A DNA stretch of 64,000 nucleotides from Ophiura sarsii (lineage: Eukaryota > Echinodermata > Ophiuroidea > Amphilepidida > Ophiuridae), in the NCBI GenBank assembly GCA_035610835.1, contig CM069445.1:81479786-81543785 (forward strand). The letters run 5' to 3'. The notes beneath the pieces were generated by a model. It was given only the letters and a program-made list of their open reading frames with translations. It made no database searches and was not told the DNA's origin. Positions within the stretch are counted from its first letter, which is position 1, and each line of letters opens with the position of its first letter. Made by a program: the position numbers and the translations under genes. Positions 1 through 11,563 of this stretch are shown here, piece after piece.

Positions 1-275
1 TAAAATTATACAAAATATGTGTGTCAGAAGCAATCCTTATTGATTACAGACATAAATACTACATCAAAAAGGCTTGAACCAAATTACCCCACAACCCTCA
101 ATTTGCAAAGCATCATATCACTTTTGTGATGAAGAGTAGTATCAATTGTGTGCTTTTATGAATCTGACCATGAAAGTGCAATATAAATCTATATAAGAAT
201 GGTGAGTAACCTGAACTATTTAAAAATAATGCAAGGGACAAGTGTCAGAATGGTGTCCATGTAGCATAGGTATTT
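1..275. repeat. Possible fragment of the 22298-24622 transposon family
   Basis: Bases 251-267 read GGTGTCCATGTAGCATA, the motif that recurs many times inside the 2.3-kb transposon at 22298-24622. No terminal repeat is visible, so this is either a decayed copy or an element cut by the window edge. Nothing coding is recognised. Confidence 0.35.
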
Positions 276-751
276 TTACCATAATAACCTGAAACTAACC
301 TGCAATCAATGATTATTTTCATACTTGAGAGGAAAAAGTTCACTATTTTTCAAAAGTATGGATATTGTCAGACCTAAAAATAATATCAGATTAACAATTG
401 ACGAATTTTGTAATTTTGACCTCATGTCACACTTTTTTGCCCAACTTCATGGACATACCCATTTGCACAAATGCTGCATGCTGCGTCAAAGCACTAAATC
501 TCGAAAAAAGTACCCACGCTAGCACATCAATCATCAATTGCAAATATCTCATAGCTGCGTATATACTTGTATGCCAGGGGAAACTTGTTCATTTAATATA
601 AATAATGAATAAGATTATACTGACGTGTACTAAGGCACAGATCTTCCTGCTGTTGGACCCAGGACCCAACTACAGTTTATAAATGCCGCCCATTTCTTTA
701 AAATTATACTGTAGGCCTACATAGTTTTATCCCGATTCCACCCTGGGGCTG
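276..751. other. No recognised feature
   Basis: AT-rich sequence with two overlapping short reading frames (325-522 and 398-601). They have no recognisable domain, no splice context and no strong start context. I see nothing else. Confidence 0.5.
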
Positions 752-755
752 TTAA

Positions 756-2264
756 GGGAAGTGTCAACCCTAATATTTTGATGATCAACTTTTGCTTCTA
801 AGTTTGAGAATATTGAATAAAAGTACATAAAAGTATACATTTTTACAAAGGAAATTTGATAAGGAATCCGATGGTGATATCAATGTGATACTAAATAAAC
901 TAAATTTTGAGAAATGAACCAAAAAGAGATTTTTTTTACCCCACATTTTTCAGACAGCATAACTAAAAAATAAAAAATGGTAATTTGTTCTAATATACAT
1001 TTTTGTAAACAAGACAATTTTGTCTAGGAGGCAATTTTTTCTTTTACCAAAATAAGGCTTGGTTTTGGAAATATTGCTAAAAACATCGGAAAAGTGTAAA
1101 AGTCGTGTTTTTTTGCATACATTTTGCTAGAAATGGATGCATATCTCGAGTTTAAAATCCATAATCGAAAAAATAAAAATTTGCCTCCTAGCGCTGAAAG
1201 TCCTCTACACAATGGTAGTAAAAGCTTACCGGATAGTTTGATATATTTTTAGTTATGTTGTCTGAAAATTCGTAAAATTCCTTCAAATTTGAACTTCTAG
1301 AAAACATCGATTTAGTAAAAATATTGACATTTTCCACCATTTAAAGCTAAATGTTCACGGAATACAGGGGCGTGTGACCTAAAGAGCGAGTATACTATTA
1401 TGAACAATCATTATAAACTATCAGATTCAATTTATATTGTCACAATGTGAAGAAATTGGAAGAAAACTGAAATTTAAATGATCGTAAGATTGGCCTTTGT
1501 TTACATTTTTAGACATTGTTTTGCGCTCTTTTGTTTTTCGCGTCTACGTCGCGGATATTAAGCGGCGCGTCTAGTATTACGCGCGGGAAGTTTCAGCGCG
1601 CGACGCAATGATCGAACAGCTGTCGCAGCATTCGAAAAGCGCGGAACTCCGCTTAAATTCCCGCCAAATAGCCATGCGCCTTTTCCTGACTCAAACTTAC
1701 CAAAACAACAATTTAAAATCACCCAAAAGAACGGGAAATAATCGCTTCCGATTAGTAACTTATGATGGTAATGATAGAATACATATAAAAGTATTAAATA
1801 ATAGAGAAATATGATATTCAATTTTTAAAAACAAGTGCCGGGTTGACACTGCCCTTAAGGCATCACATTGAGTGCCAAAATGTGATTTTTGAGTGCCAAA
1901 AATGTGATTTTTGAGTTAAAAAACATTTTTTTGGCACTTTTTGGTCAATATTTTCAAAACTAAAAATTTTCAAGCCAAAAAAAAAAAGTGCTTCCTAGAT
2001 AATTGACGTAAGATGATTTTGGTGAAATTTTGAAATTTTGAATCAAAAACTGATTTTGTTAGGTTGTCCGTACATTTTTGGCGCCAAAAAAGTAATTTTT
2101 GGGCAAAAATGTAGAAATCACTATTTTTGGGGAAATTTAATACCAAAAATGGATTCTCCGACTCATTTCATTTGAAAAATTGTATACTTTTATGTACATT
2201 ACATTATTAGTTTAAAAGTTACAGTGCTTGATAAATTTCATATATTTTGGGTTGACACTTCCCT
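756..2264. mobile_element. Composite TTAA-flanked DNA transposon, non-autonomous
   Basis: The left end GGGAAGTGTCAACCC follows TTAA (752-755). A GGGTTGACACTGCCC end precedes TTAA at 1855-1858, and a third end GGGTTGACACTTCCCT precedes TTAA at 2265-2268. The first segment (756-1854) matches 28687-29782 in opposite orientation. The second (1859-2264) is related to one arm of the palindromic element 29787-30467. Both segments carry TTAA-type ends and no transposase, so they move, or moved, with a helper enzyme. The TTAA target fits Kolobok or piggyBac; the superfamily is not decided. Confidence 0.7.
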
Positions 2265-2325
2265 TTAAGGTTAATCAAACATGTTATGATTATAATATGC
2301 TATATAATGCTTTAACTTAACTTAA

Positions 2326-2687
2326 AGGTAGTTGTTCCGATTGCTGGCCCGCTTTTCAACTTGATTTTTTTCTATTTTACATGAAAGGTCATCATTTAAA
2401 ATTGTTGCATTCCAAAGTTTGAGTTGCATAATTCCAATGGTTCTATTTTTAGAAGCACAAGGTCAGAAAACATTTGCCCATTGAGTCGTACACAAACTGG
2501 TTGGTGGTTAACCACCTTTGGCAGTAATTCACCACATTTTAGCCTAGTATAATTTCTAAATGGAACATTTCTGGCCCCTAAGATTTTACAGACATAATGA
2601 GAAAAATATGGGGATTCTTCTGATATCAAAATATCTTGATGTGAAAAAAAAATCATAGCCCCAAAAAAGTGATCGGAACATACACCT
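2326..2687. mobile_element. Kolobok-like MITE
   Basis: The left end TTAA + AGGTAGTTGTTCCGAT mirrors the right end ATCGGAACATACACCT, followed by TGAA (a mutated TTAA). The internal sequence matches, in reverse orientation, about 61790-62096 and part of 45960-46105. The 86-codon reading frame 2396-2656 on the minus strand is transposon sequence, not a gene. The TTAAAGG end is the pattern known for Kolobok/T2-type MITEs. Confidence 0.65.
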
Positions 2688-2691
2688 TGAA

Positions 2692-3519
2692 CTAAAAAAG
2701 ATTAATATCCTACAGTTAAACAGTCAGTCAATGGAACACTAAAACACTACTCACCTTAGATTATAGGTAGAGGCAGCATGAATCTTGGCTTCACCAGAAG
2801 TTGGCATGTCTAGAAATTATGCTCTCCAAACCATGCAGAATATCAGATTGTCTGTAATTCAAATAAGATAAAGAAAGAATACTAAAGGCTGCATCCCTGG
2901 TAAAAGTGTGATCTTGACTTTAGTAAGTATATAATCAAAACAAATATTTGTCGATCACAGCATCATACGATTCTCCAGCGCCCCATGTGACTGGTACGTA
3001 TTGTGCGTAACAGCGTCATTCCCGATGGCAAGGGCGCAGTAAAACCGAAAGATGTGACTTATTTGTAAACAATAGGAATTGACCAATTGCGGCCCAAATC
3101 CATGTAATCATCATGACCCCACGCTGCATTGCGACTGTTTTGGAACGCACTGCATGCAAGGACACGCTCAACTATTTGTTATGATCGTGAGTGCTTGGAT
3201 CATGACGCTGTGAACGACAAATTTGTGTTTTGATTATAGTATACATGATGCGAAGCATCAACCCTTGCCCTTTTGATCCTTGTTTTTTTCTTCTAAGTTT
3301 AAAAATAATCAATAATTTAAGTAGGCCTATGCCTTGGCCTATATATAAAAGTATGTATACATTTATAGAAGATAAATTTAACATGGAATCTGATTATGAC
3401 ATCAGTTTGACACATTTACCCATATTTTGAAAAACTAACCAAAAAAACAAAACTTCAAAATCATGGTTTAAAGAGTGAAAATGAACAGTTTATTTTTCAA
3501 TGTCATTCATTGTAAAAAT
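2692..3519. other. No recognised feature
   Basis: Single-copy-looking AT-rich DNA within this window. Two opposed short frames near 3172-3430 look like chance. No splice-flanked conserved exon is seen. Confidence 0.45.
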
Positions 3520-4790
3520 AAGAGGGAGTCCCTGTAATTCATACAACTATTTGAAGAGGGTCCCCTGTGGGGGAGTCCCTGTAATTTGTATAACTATTGT
3601 TGAAGAGAAGAGGGGTCCTCTGTGGGGGAGTCCCTGTAATTCGCACTACTATTGTTGAAGAGGGGGTCTAGTGTGTCCCTGTTAAATTTGTACAACTATT
3701 GTAATAAGACATGGTAGGCCGCTGGGGGGAAAGGGAGTCCCTTACAAGGATGGAAATCCAGGGTGGGATGGGCAGGATATCCCCCCCCCACACTTTTTGA
3801 CCTGGAGGATGGGCAATGTAATCACCCCCCCCCCCCCTGATTTTTCATAGGCCTAGTGTATGTGATGGCCAAGGCAAAATGAAATAAAGAAGGGACTCCC
3901 CTCTTAATCTTATACATTACAATTAGTTGTATGAATTACAGAGACTTCGCTATTTTTCACAACAGTTATACTAAGATACTCCCCTCCCAAACTCAATGTT
4001 CATGTACAATAGCTGTATGAATATGAGGGACTTCCCCAGAGGGGCCTTTTTTTTGTATATAAAGAGCAAATGTGAACAATAGCCCAACAGACATTTAACA
4101 ACGTTAATGAATTGAGTGATTACAAATCAAACGGGTAACTCTCAACAGAGAGCTCTGATGGGCCAATCAATTGGTTCACTGCAACTCAGAAAATAATCAA
4201 AAATACAAGTAAACACAATTGGGCGAGTAAAAAAGCCAATGAAAGTGGCGTGGGACAGGAATAGGATAAACACCCAAACATAGAGCCTCCCGTCGAATTA
4301 TTACAATGGTTGTATGATTAAAATATTTACAATGGTTGTATGATTAAAATATTTACAATGGTTGTATGATTAAAATATGTATGGTTAAAATATTTATAAT
4401 TTGTTACCTGTCGTATATGCCTATTATTTCTAGGTTGTATGAATATTACACTTTGAAGTTTAGTAGGGACTCCCTTTTTATACAATAATTAACAATAGTT
4501 GTGCAAATCACGGGGACTCCCCCAAAGGAATCACATCTTCTTACAATAGACTAGTAAACTCCTGGTTCAATAGTTGTACGAATAACAGAGACTCTCGTCT
4601 AATTAATACTTACTAATTCGTACAACAGTTCTGAGTTGTACGATTTACACTACACAACAGTTGAATCTCAGTTGTGCGAATTACAGCGATACCTCGCTTA
4701 TTCGTACAACAGTTGTGCGAATTACAGCGATACTACGCTAATTCTAACGGTAAACAGTTGTACGAATCATCATCATGCGAAAAGTCCTTC
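3520..4790. repeat. Diverged inverted array of a GGGAGTCCCTGTAATT unit
   Basis: From 3524 to about 3690 the unit GGGAGTCCCTGTAATT followed by a tACAACTATTGT-like tail recurs about four times in plus orientation. From about 3890 to 4765 the reverse form (ACAATAGTTGT...GGGACTCCC) recurs at least six times, degrading to AGTTGTNCGAATTACAG near the end. Two long C runs (about 3781 and 3826) lie between the halves. The layout is a very large imperfect palindrome with internal iterations. It may be a foldback transposon. No gene is seen. Confidence 0.6.
4302..4379 (+). repeat. 26-bp tandem repeat, three copies
   Basis: TTACAATGGTTGTATGATTA followed by AAATAT repeats three times head to tail within the larger inverted array. 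Confidence 0.85.
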
Positions 4791-4964
4791 TAAGTTCTAA
4801 TTCTTCTTCTTCCAGTTTTAGAACCTACTTCAATTTTGAAGACTACAGTACTTGGGGCTTTAAATACACAGGACGTGTTAACTGTGCAACCCCTGCCCTG
4901 TGACCAGGACTGATGTATGTACAGCCACAGACCGGGAGTCAATAGACGTAGACTTAGTCTAGTT

Positions 4965-5224
4965 ACTATACTCTATTTGGCCATCTCGAGACAGTGACAT
5001 AACCTCTACTAATTGTAGAGGTTATGAACATCTATAAGGTATCACGTTCATGCATCTCGAGACAGTGACATAACCTCTACTAATTGCATCACATAACGCG
5101 CGCGTATACTCGCGGCGCTGGCGTACAAACACGAGAGTTCAAAGGCGGAAGATAGACACGCGTGCATAAAAGCTGCGCCTGTTCAGTTACGTCACTGTCT
5201 CGAGATGGCCAAACAGAGTATAGT
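4965..5224. mobile_element. MITE with ACTATACTCT ends
   Basis: The left end (4965-4999) and right end (5186-5224) are inverted repeats containing GGCCATCTCGAGACAGTGAC. A second direct copy of the inner end, with CATAACCTCTACTAATTG, occurs at 5054-5088. A perfect small hairpin (ATAACCTCTAC / GTAGAGGTTAT) lies at 5000-5027. Single relatives of this end lie in SOAT introns at about 25292-25336 and 57402-57445. Confidence 0.6.
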
Positions 5225-6014
5225 ACTACTCTTCCTTATTTAATTATTAGTTTAGATTTAGAAAACGGTAAACGCAGATTTAGTAAAAATATTGACAGTC
5301 AGTGCCACAGTCCAGTGACACATTGCCGAATGCGGAGTCAGATGGTTTCATTTTGTAGTTCTCATATATAGATATGATTCAAAACTAGTCTCTGCCTAAT
5401 CAGCTAAATAGGTTTTTTGTGTGTGTGCTGACTGTAGTCTGTAGATCGGGTTCACTCTGACTGTTGAATTCGCTTTCCGTGGGCTCTTTAAAAATTTGGA
5501 CATTTTTTAGGCCCAAGAACATACGCCCGTTTACATGAATTTTAATCCTAGATAATAACTTTAAATACACAACAAGAATAATAATACTCTTACAAACCTC
5601 AAGGGTAATTTATATATTTACTGACACTTCTTATAAAGATAAAACTTAGAAGTTATTCCTCTAAGATTTACTCACGTTAAATTTCCCGGATCGCCCGTTT
5701 GGATGTATACAATCATTGACAATAACAATTTTGACCAATCAGAAACGCTTTTATGTATCCCACGCCAAGGCATTGTTTTTTTCTCGTGAAAAATGATATT
5801 TTGCGAGAGTTCAGCCAGGCGGATGGTTGTATGGGCGGCCAACAGTGTCATTAAAACTTTGTATGGGACGAACTTGGAGGCTATAATTATAATAGGTGCC
5901 CTTGACGCATTTCCCCGTAACATAAGCCTTGAGTCTTGAATAAAGCAAAATTCACTTAATAAAATGATTGTTAAACCAAAATATTTTTATAATATAAAGC
6001 TGAATGAAAACTGC
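5225..6014. other. No recognised feature
   Basis: No repeat ends, conserved exon or RNA gene is recognised. The 83-codon minus frame at 5672-5923 has no recognisable domain. Confidence 0.45.
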
Positions 6015-6017
6015 TTA

Positions 6018-6890
6018 GGGACCGTTCATTATTTATGGTGGAGGGGGGGTTGGGACAAATTCGAGACTCGTACGTCAAAATTACCTAACCCCCCTACAGC
6101 TGAAACTGAAAATTACATGACCCCCCCTGCTAACCAGTAGCTTTTTACACCCCCCCACCAAAAAAACCACAAACAACTCGTCACATATCTTAGGGGCTGT
6201 CTTTTTATTTTGTCCATGGATTGGTAAGTTCTGTTTGTGCCCTCTGAACGGTCAATAATTGAATGATACCCTCTCTTAATCTTTTGATTGTGTGAAATTA
6301 TACTAACTACATTGCGAGCGTAGCGAGGCGGAAAATTTGTCATATATTTATACATTTTGGGTGTTTTTGTGAGTCTTTATATCCCGAAAAAAACGCCTAG
6401 AACATCCTGACAAAACGTATGAAACATTTTACTTTTGTGAGCTTAGGTGCAGAGCTGAGAGTGAGACGAGGTGAAAAGCATGCAAGAAATTACCGTTTTT
6501 AATCATATAATTGTTGGATTTTGGAACATAGGCTAATTTACATGTTTTTGTACCCCATGGCTCTAATGTTTTCAACCGTTGATGATTATATAGGTTTTTT
6601 TTCAACAGATCGTCCGAGCAGGGCGTGTACAAAAAAGATTTGCTGTCCGAAAGTCTTCTCATCATAAGTACATGTTTTGAAGTTGATAGGTCGTAAGAAA
6701 ATGTGCGCGAAGCGCAGAAAAAATGGCATTTACGCTCCAAAATAGCCTCTAAAATCACCCCAATCACCACCATCTTTATAGTTTAAAAAGTTACACAACC
6801 CCCCCTGTTTAAGAATAAAAAGTTACATAACCCCCCCTATTTCAACATATGAAAGTTACATGACCCCCCCTATAAATAATGAACGGTCCC
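6018..6890. mobile_element. PIF/Harbinger-like non-autonomous transposon
   Basis: Termini GGGACCGTTCATTATTTAT and ATAAATAATGAACGGTCCC are flanked by TTA on both sides (6015-6017, 6891-6893), the 3-bp target typical of PIF/Harbinger. Beside each end a GTTACATGACCCCCCCT-like block is repeated, three times on the right side. The middle (6429-6773, minus) has an unassigned 114-codon frame that does not resemble a transposase. Confidence 0.75.
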
Positions 6891-6893
6891 TTA

Positions 6894-7235
6894 TCCACAA
6901 AAATAGCCTGTGTAAGTAAATTTACCAAAATAACCAAAATATTTTTCTCAACTCATTTTATGACTGTGCCCAAGAATTGCTCCCCAATCCTATTTTCTCA
7001 GATATTTGACTGCCCCTATGGATGGGTGGTGGGAGGTAGTTGAGAACTTGATTTCAAATGTTTTATTGTGTAAATTGGATTCAAACTATAGGCTACTTAT
7101 TCATTAGGGGATGAATGAAAACATCATCAACAAGTCTTTTACCATGTTTACCCTTTCAAGAACAGTGGAAACTTTGTACACGAACAATGCAAAGCTGTAC
7201 AATAAGTCCGACCATAAAATAATCAGGATTGCAGG
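6894..7235. other. No recognised feature
   Basis: AT-rich spacer between the transposon and the microsatellite. I see nothing in it. Confidence 0.5.
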
Positions 7236-7657
7236 TTGAAGATGAAGATGAAGATGACGATGACGATGAAAGATGAATGATGATAGATGAAAGATGATAT
7301 GAAAGTTGAAAGATGAAAAATGAAAGATGGAAGGTGGAAGATGGAAGATGGAAGATGGAAGATGAAGACGAAGACAAAGATGACGATGACGACGATGAAG
7401 ATGAAGATGAAGATGAAGATGAAGATGAAGATGAAGATGAAGATGAAGATGAAGATGAAGATGAAGATGACGATGACGATGAAGATGAAGATGAAGATGA
7501 AGATGAAGATGAAGATGACGATGAAGATGAAGATTAAGATGAAGATGAAGATGAAGATGAAGATGAAGATGAAGATGAAGATGAAGATGAAGATGAAGAT
7601 GAAGATGACGATGAAGATGAAGATGAAGATGAAGATGAAGATGAAGATGAAGATGAA
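7236..7657 (+). repeat. GATGAA/GACGAT microsatellite, about 420 bp
   Basis: A continuous run of GATGAA hexamers with scattered GACGAT variants, and an upstream GATGGAAGATGGAA variant near 7325-7365. It opens reading frames of Asp-Glu or Met-Lys on the plus strand and His-Leu on the minus strand. These have no unique sequence and are not called as genes. Confidence 0.95.
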
Positions 7658-7744
7658 GAAAAAAAAGACAACACAATTATACGAATTAGGTCTAGAACTA
7701 TGGTGACAAATAAAGTGAAATAAAATTAAAAATACAAGTTATAA

Positions 7745-7905
7745 TTTTAATCAGCTTCCAATGAGAGAGGGATGGGAAAGGTAAAAGGGGAATGAAGGGA
7801 AAGAAAGGAAGGAGGTAGAGAAAGGGAGAAGGAAAAGGGAAAGGAAAAGAAAGGAAGGGAGAAGAGGAATATAAGGGAAAAGGAAAGAGAAAATCTAAGG
7901 GAATT
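7745..7905 (+). repeat. Purine-rich (GGGAAA-like) tract
   Basis: About 140 bases almost entirely A and G on the plus strand, with irregular GGGAAAGGAAA units. Polypurine/polypyrimidine tracts can adopt triplex structure. The minus-strand frames over it are low-complexity Phe/Pro/Ser/Leu and are not genes. Confidence 0.85.
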
Positions 7906-7956
7906 ACGAATTCCCATCTGTATGACAACTTTGCCCCTTGCCCGGTGGCAGATTAA

Positions 7957-8423
7957 GGGTGCACACAACTATTAGAGTCACCGTCAAAGCTTCCGGCCAT
8001 CGCCATCACCCAGCTAGTCCCTAAATAATGGAAAGAATGATTCATATTGACATTATTTGGCATCAAAGATGATTGAATTTGGTCTCTATTTGTTCACTGA
8101 ATTGTACCTGAAATATTTTGAGTGAAAAAAGTATACATCTAACGTTTTATTTTAAAATATTGGCGGAAGGATACACATTAAACACAACGCGCTACAAGGT
8201 GTGATTTCTTGTTCAAAATGACTACGCTGTATAAAGAGGGAAATATTGAAAAATCTAAGAAGGCAACCTAACCTGAATTTTTGACCCAAGTTAGATCTAT
8301 GGGTGTTAATTACTATTCCAAAATTGTATAAACGTAGTTGCAAGGTAACTTAAGATATCGCCGTTTACCTAAGGCACATTTCCCATAGAAACACACTATA
8401 GCGCGTAATAGTTGTGTGCACCC
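7957..8423. mobile_element. TTAA-flanked MITE, 467 bp
   Basis: Termini GGGTGCACACAACTATTA and TAATAGTTGTGTGCACCC are perfect inverted repeats of 18 bp, flanked by TTAA at 7953-7956 and 8424-8427. There is no transposase. It ends about 210 bp before the small gene at 8633. Confidence 0.85.
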
Positions 8424-8632
8424 TTAAGCGTATCAGCGCCCAGGCGCCATCGACAACATCGCGTCGGGATGCGTTTCCTTAGATACGGCGCGCAGTACTA
8501 ACGCAAGCTCCTCTTTGATCAAACACAACAATCAGTTTTACCGCGATCACGATGAGAAGAATTTTAGGGATCTCACAGACTGCTTAGTTTCGACACTTTT
8601 AGTGACTTGCCTGTATTTTCCCATCATTCGAG
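8424..8632 (+). promoter_or_regulatory. Possible CpG-rich promoter and 5' untranslated region of the 8633 gene
   Basis: Bases 8424-8515 are locally rich in CG dinucleotides (GGCGCCATCG, CGCGTCGGGATGCG, GGCGCGCAG), unlike the surrounding DNA. The stretch sits directly before the only intronless frame in the window. No TATA box at a convincing distance is seen. Confidence 0.3.
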
Positions 8633-9055
8633 ATGGGGTGTGGATCAAGCTCTTTCAGCGATGTTGGATCCCACATGGGATGCGGTGGCGGTGGGAAGAA
8701 TAATGTAAGGACAATACATGTGCAACCTCCAAATGAAAGAGTAAAAGTAAAGTTACGCATCCGAGGGGACTTGCCTACCATAAATGCAGAGATGGTCAAG
8801 ACAACCATGATCAACCTGCTTGAATGTACAGCTCCAAGACTTGACGTTGAGGCATCAGATAAGCCAGACACATATTTTGTCATCATAGAACCAGACGCAG
8901 GAGACGAGCCAGGAACAGTTCGCAAGCTGATGAGACAAATCTTTGCCGGTGCTAATGGCAAAGGAATACTGATTCAAAACAAAGCCAAAATATTTAACGC
9001 TAAAGAATACCAGGATACGACAGATTTAGGAGAGGATGACGAGAATCTGGTATAA
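8633..9055 (+). CDS. Uncharacterised 140-residue protein with N-terminal lipidation signal
   Basis: A single uninterrupted frame from ATG 8633 to TAA 9053-9055. The protein begins MGCGSS: Gly2 with Ser at position 6 fits N-myristoylation, and Cys3 fits palmitoylation, so membrane attachment is likely. A second MGCG occurs at Met15, followed by a glycine run. Residues about 30-110 alternate hydrophobic strands (VKVKLRIRG, TYFVIIEP) with a helix-like stretch around MVKTTMINLLEC and another around VRKLMRQIF. This suggests a small alpha/beta fold; that is inference. The tail is acidic (GEDDENLV). I do not recognise the family. Base composition is visibly less AT-rich than the flanks, and the region just upstream (8420-8520) is CpG-rich, which could be a promoter. 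A strong donor-like GTAAGT lies 10 bases past the stop, so the 3' untranslated region may be spliced. It is on the same strand as SOAT but I see no link. Confidence 0.6.
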   Translation: MGCGSSSFSDVGSHMGCGGGGKNNVRTIHVQPPNERVKVKLRIRGDLPTINAEMVKTTMINLLECTAPRLDVEASDKPDTYFVIIEPDAGDEPGTVRKLMRQIFAGANGKGILIQNKAKIFNAKEYQDTTDLGEDDENLV

Positions 9056-9758
9056 ATTTGTGTTACGTAAGTACTGATATTATTTCCGGCTATACAATGT
9101 ACTTCTCAGAGAGCACCCGGGGAAAAAAACAGGTTTTGGGCACACACAGCAGAAACGTATTAACTATATTATGATAACTCAATTTGTATAATGAGTGAAA
9201 CATTCAATAACTATTCTGTTTCTGTTACTTATTCTATATATTGCAGTTATATTTCAAATGTCATATTTCAGAGAAGAAAAAAACCACCCCATTAATAGTA
9301 ATTTACTTAGTATAAATCAAAATTCCAATGTTTAACACTTTCCACGCGCGCGGCTATTGGTTTTACCATTACACAAACAGATTTGTCAGAAACCTTTCCC
9401 AATTCTCAAGGTCTATCCAAAGGATACTGAATCAATGCACGGTTTGCACTTATTTCAATGCATGAATCCAAACATGTGACCTGGCACCACAAAACGAGTG
9501 TAAGCAACAAATAATAAATTATTTTCTCACATTTTCAGAAAGTAGATGTCCTCAGGTTTAAAATGATAGTCGAAGTTTTTATAATAGGCGGCTAGGCCAT
9601 TTCAAAGTGAAATTATGATTGAAGTTAATCACCGCTGAATTATTGAATTGGAAAAAGAGGCCTTCAAAGTCAGTAGCTTATCGTTACTTGGCTCTCCAAA
9701 TTATTCTGTCAACTGAGTTGTACCTATATAGGAATGTGATATTTTTGAATTTTTCGAT
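9056..9758. other. Spacer with one MITE end
   Basis: Contains TTAACACTTTCCACGCG at 9332-9348, matching the left end of the MITEs at 42901-43125 and 59747-59950. The following ~90 bases resemble 42915-42995. No matching right end is found, so this is a truncated copy. Nothing else is recognised. Confidence 0.5.
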
Positions 9759-10542
9759 GGGTAGGGTAACATGGGGTAATATCGGACACCTAAGGGGTAA
9801 GATGGGACACCTAATTTTACTCGGCTGTAATACGAATATCCGACAAGTGACCCCACCAAAGCAAAAGGTATCATCAAGAGCCTTAACAAGACTTTAGTTT
9901 AACCAAAAATTGTGCCCGTCGGCCTCCGGCTTCATTATTTTATCAAGGTGTCCCTTCTTACCCCAGGCGATAAAATGTTTCTTAATTTTTTGTCCCATCT
10001 TCCCCCACAGGGGCAAGATGGGACGCCATTGATTTACTTTGTGCTGACAGTGGTGGGGCAAGATGGGACGCGGGGGAAGATGGGACAAAGAAAGACTTTT
10101 AACATGAATGTAACATTGTCCCATCTTACTCCAATGAGGCACATTTCTGAAAAAAAAACACTTTTTAATGATCTTGGAAGGAAACAGTAGCAAATTTTTG
10201 ACTTATTTGATAGAAAGTTGTTTAGACGTTATTTTCCACTTTGAGAAACTAAAATCCGGGGCATTGATTCATAGATATTTAGTGTCAAGTCGTGACCTAT
10301 GCTTAGTAGCATTGGTGAAATGCCGCATCAATTTCGACGCCTAAGGCTTACGATCCTCTGAAGTGTCCCGTTTCATGAAGGATGATACTTAAAATTGGTT
10401 GCAAATATAAAAAGACATGATATCAAAGCTTTTTTTGTTACAAAAATGGGCACAATTTGACTATTTTAAGGTAAACAAGTATTTCCGAAAACCACTGTCC
10501 CACTTAACCCGTGTCCCATATTACCCCATGTTAGCCTATCCG
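9759..10542. mobile_element. DNA transposon with AAGATGGGAC iterons
   Basis: Inverted ends GGTAGGGTAACATGGGGTAA (left) and TTACCCCATGTTAGCCTATC (right). At least seven copies of GGGGYAAGATGGGAC in both orientations lie inside, near 9795, 9990, 10011, 10057, 10074, 10118 and 10497. The opposed frames at 9894-10193 are read-throughs of this repeat. The target duplication is not clear and the superfamily is unassigned. Confidence 0.65.
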
Positions 10543-11561
10543 CGATTACGTGTTAAACCAATACGAATTGGCAAATTTAGGCAAATCCTGTCCAGCGTTG
10601 GCTGGATCAATCAGTGTCTATCCGAAGAAATAGCGCCTCCAAAATGTATTCAATCAACTGCATAGAGGGCGCTCTATTGTCATCCAGGAGATACCGAAGT
10701 TGCTTGTATCTGTCCTTGATTTAGGCAAAGTACGTGTATCCGCTAAATATTGAAAAATCTTGGCGCAGGATTAGTAAGTAAAATCTGCGCAAAAATGAAT
10801 CAATAGTTTAGGAAACCTGTATGATCATCGGAGTAAGCATTGTTTATAATAGCACTCCCACTGAAGTTCTGGGTGGCGTTAAAAGCTCTTGATTTGTTAC
10901 GAGAGTTAAAGGCCTGCAATTTTTTGAAAGTTTACGGTTGTAATAATATTTATTATCTTTTATGACTAGTAAAATAAAAGTCAATAATCGAAAATCATGT
11001 CCTATTTCCTATATGATTTGCCAACAATTCAAAGGCACCAACTAATGGATAACTGCATTTCCCCTTTACTTGCAGGTATGCGGAACATCAACAGGGTAGT
11101 CACACGTACTAGCATTCCACACTTCACCCGTTCACTTGGAAACTCGAATTGATGTTTCGGACACTAAATAGTGACAGACGCTACTAAAAAGCGGCCTTAC
11201 ATGTACATGAACAATCAATGAACAGTCAATAATATTACCATGGTTTGTGAATCAATAATAAGTTAGCGGCTAAGCTAGGCAGCGGTCAGAATTAGCGAGC
11301 CTTAGTTCAAGTTGTTTATCTTCTATTCTTGTATCTTCAACTATTATTAGTGGCCGCGCACGACGTATAGCCAGGATTTTCTAGTGGGATGGGTGGCCGG
11401 CCGCCAATGGTATAACTAAATTTTAGCAAGGATAAGCTATGTCAGTCAATATAATAATTTGCCTTTATATAACATTTTCTCTTTCCCGGTGAATCATACG
11501 AGTAAATTGGCATAATTATACTATAGCCCCCCACCCCCGGTTTATCCCGTTATAATGGTTA
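10543..11561. other. No recognised feature
   Basis: No conserved exon, RNA gene or paired repeat end is recognised. Confidence 0.45.
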
Positions 11562-11563
11562 TA

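Noticed and set aside
3781..3838. C runs as functional i-motif or quadruplex sites
   Set aside because: G/C homopolymer runs occur in many of the transposons here and vary in length between copies, so they are best seen as unstable repeats.
7104..7706. Long His-Leu, Asp-Glu and Met-Lys reading frames
   Set aside because: They are translations of the GATGAA microsatellite in several frames and carry no unique protein sequence.
7698..7968. Phe/Pro/Ser/Leu-rich minus-strand frames
   Set aside because: They cover the polypurine tract and are low complexity with no splice or start context.
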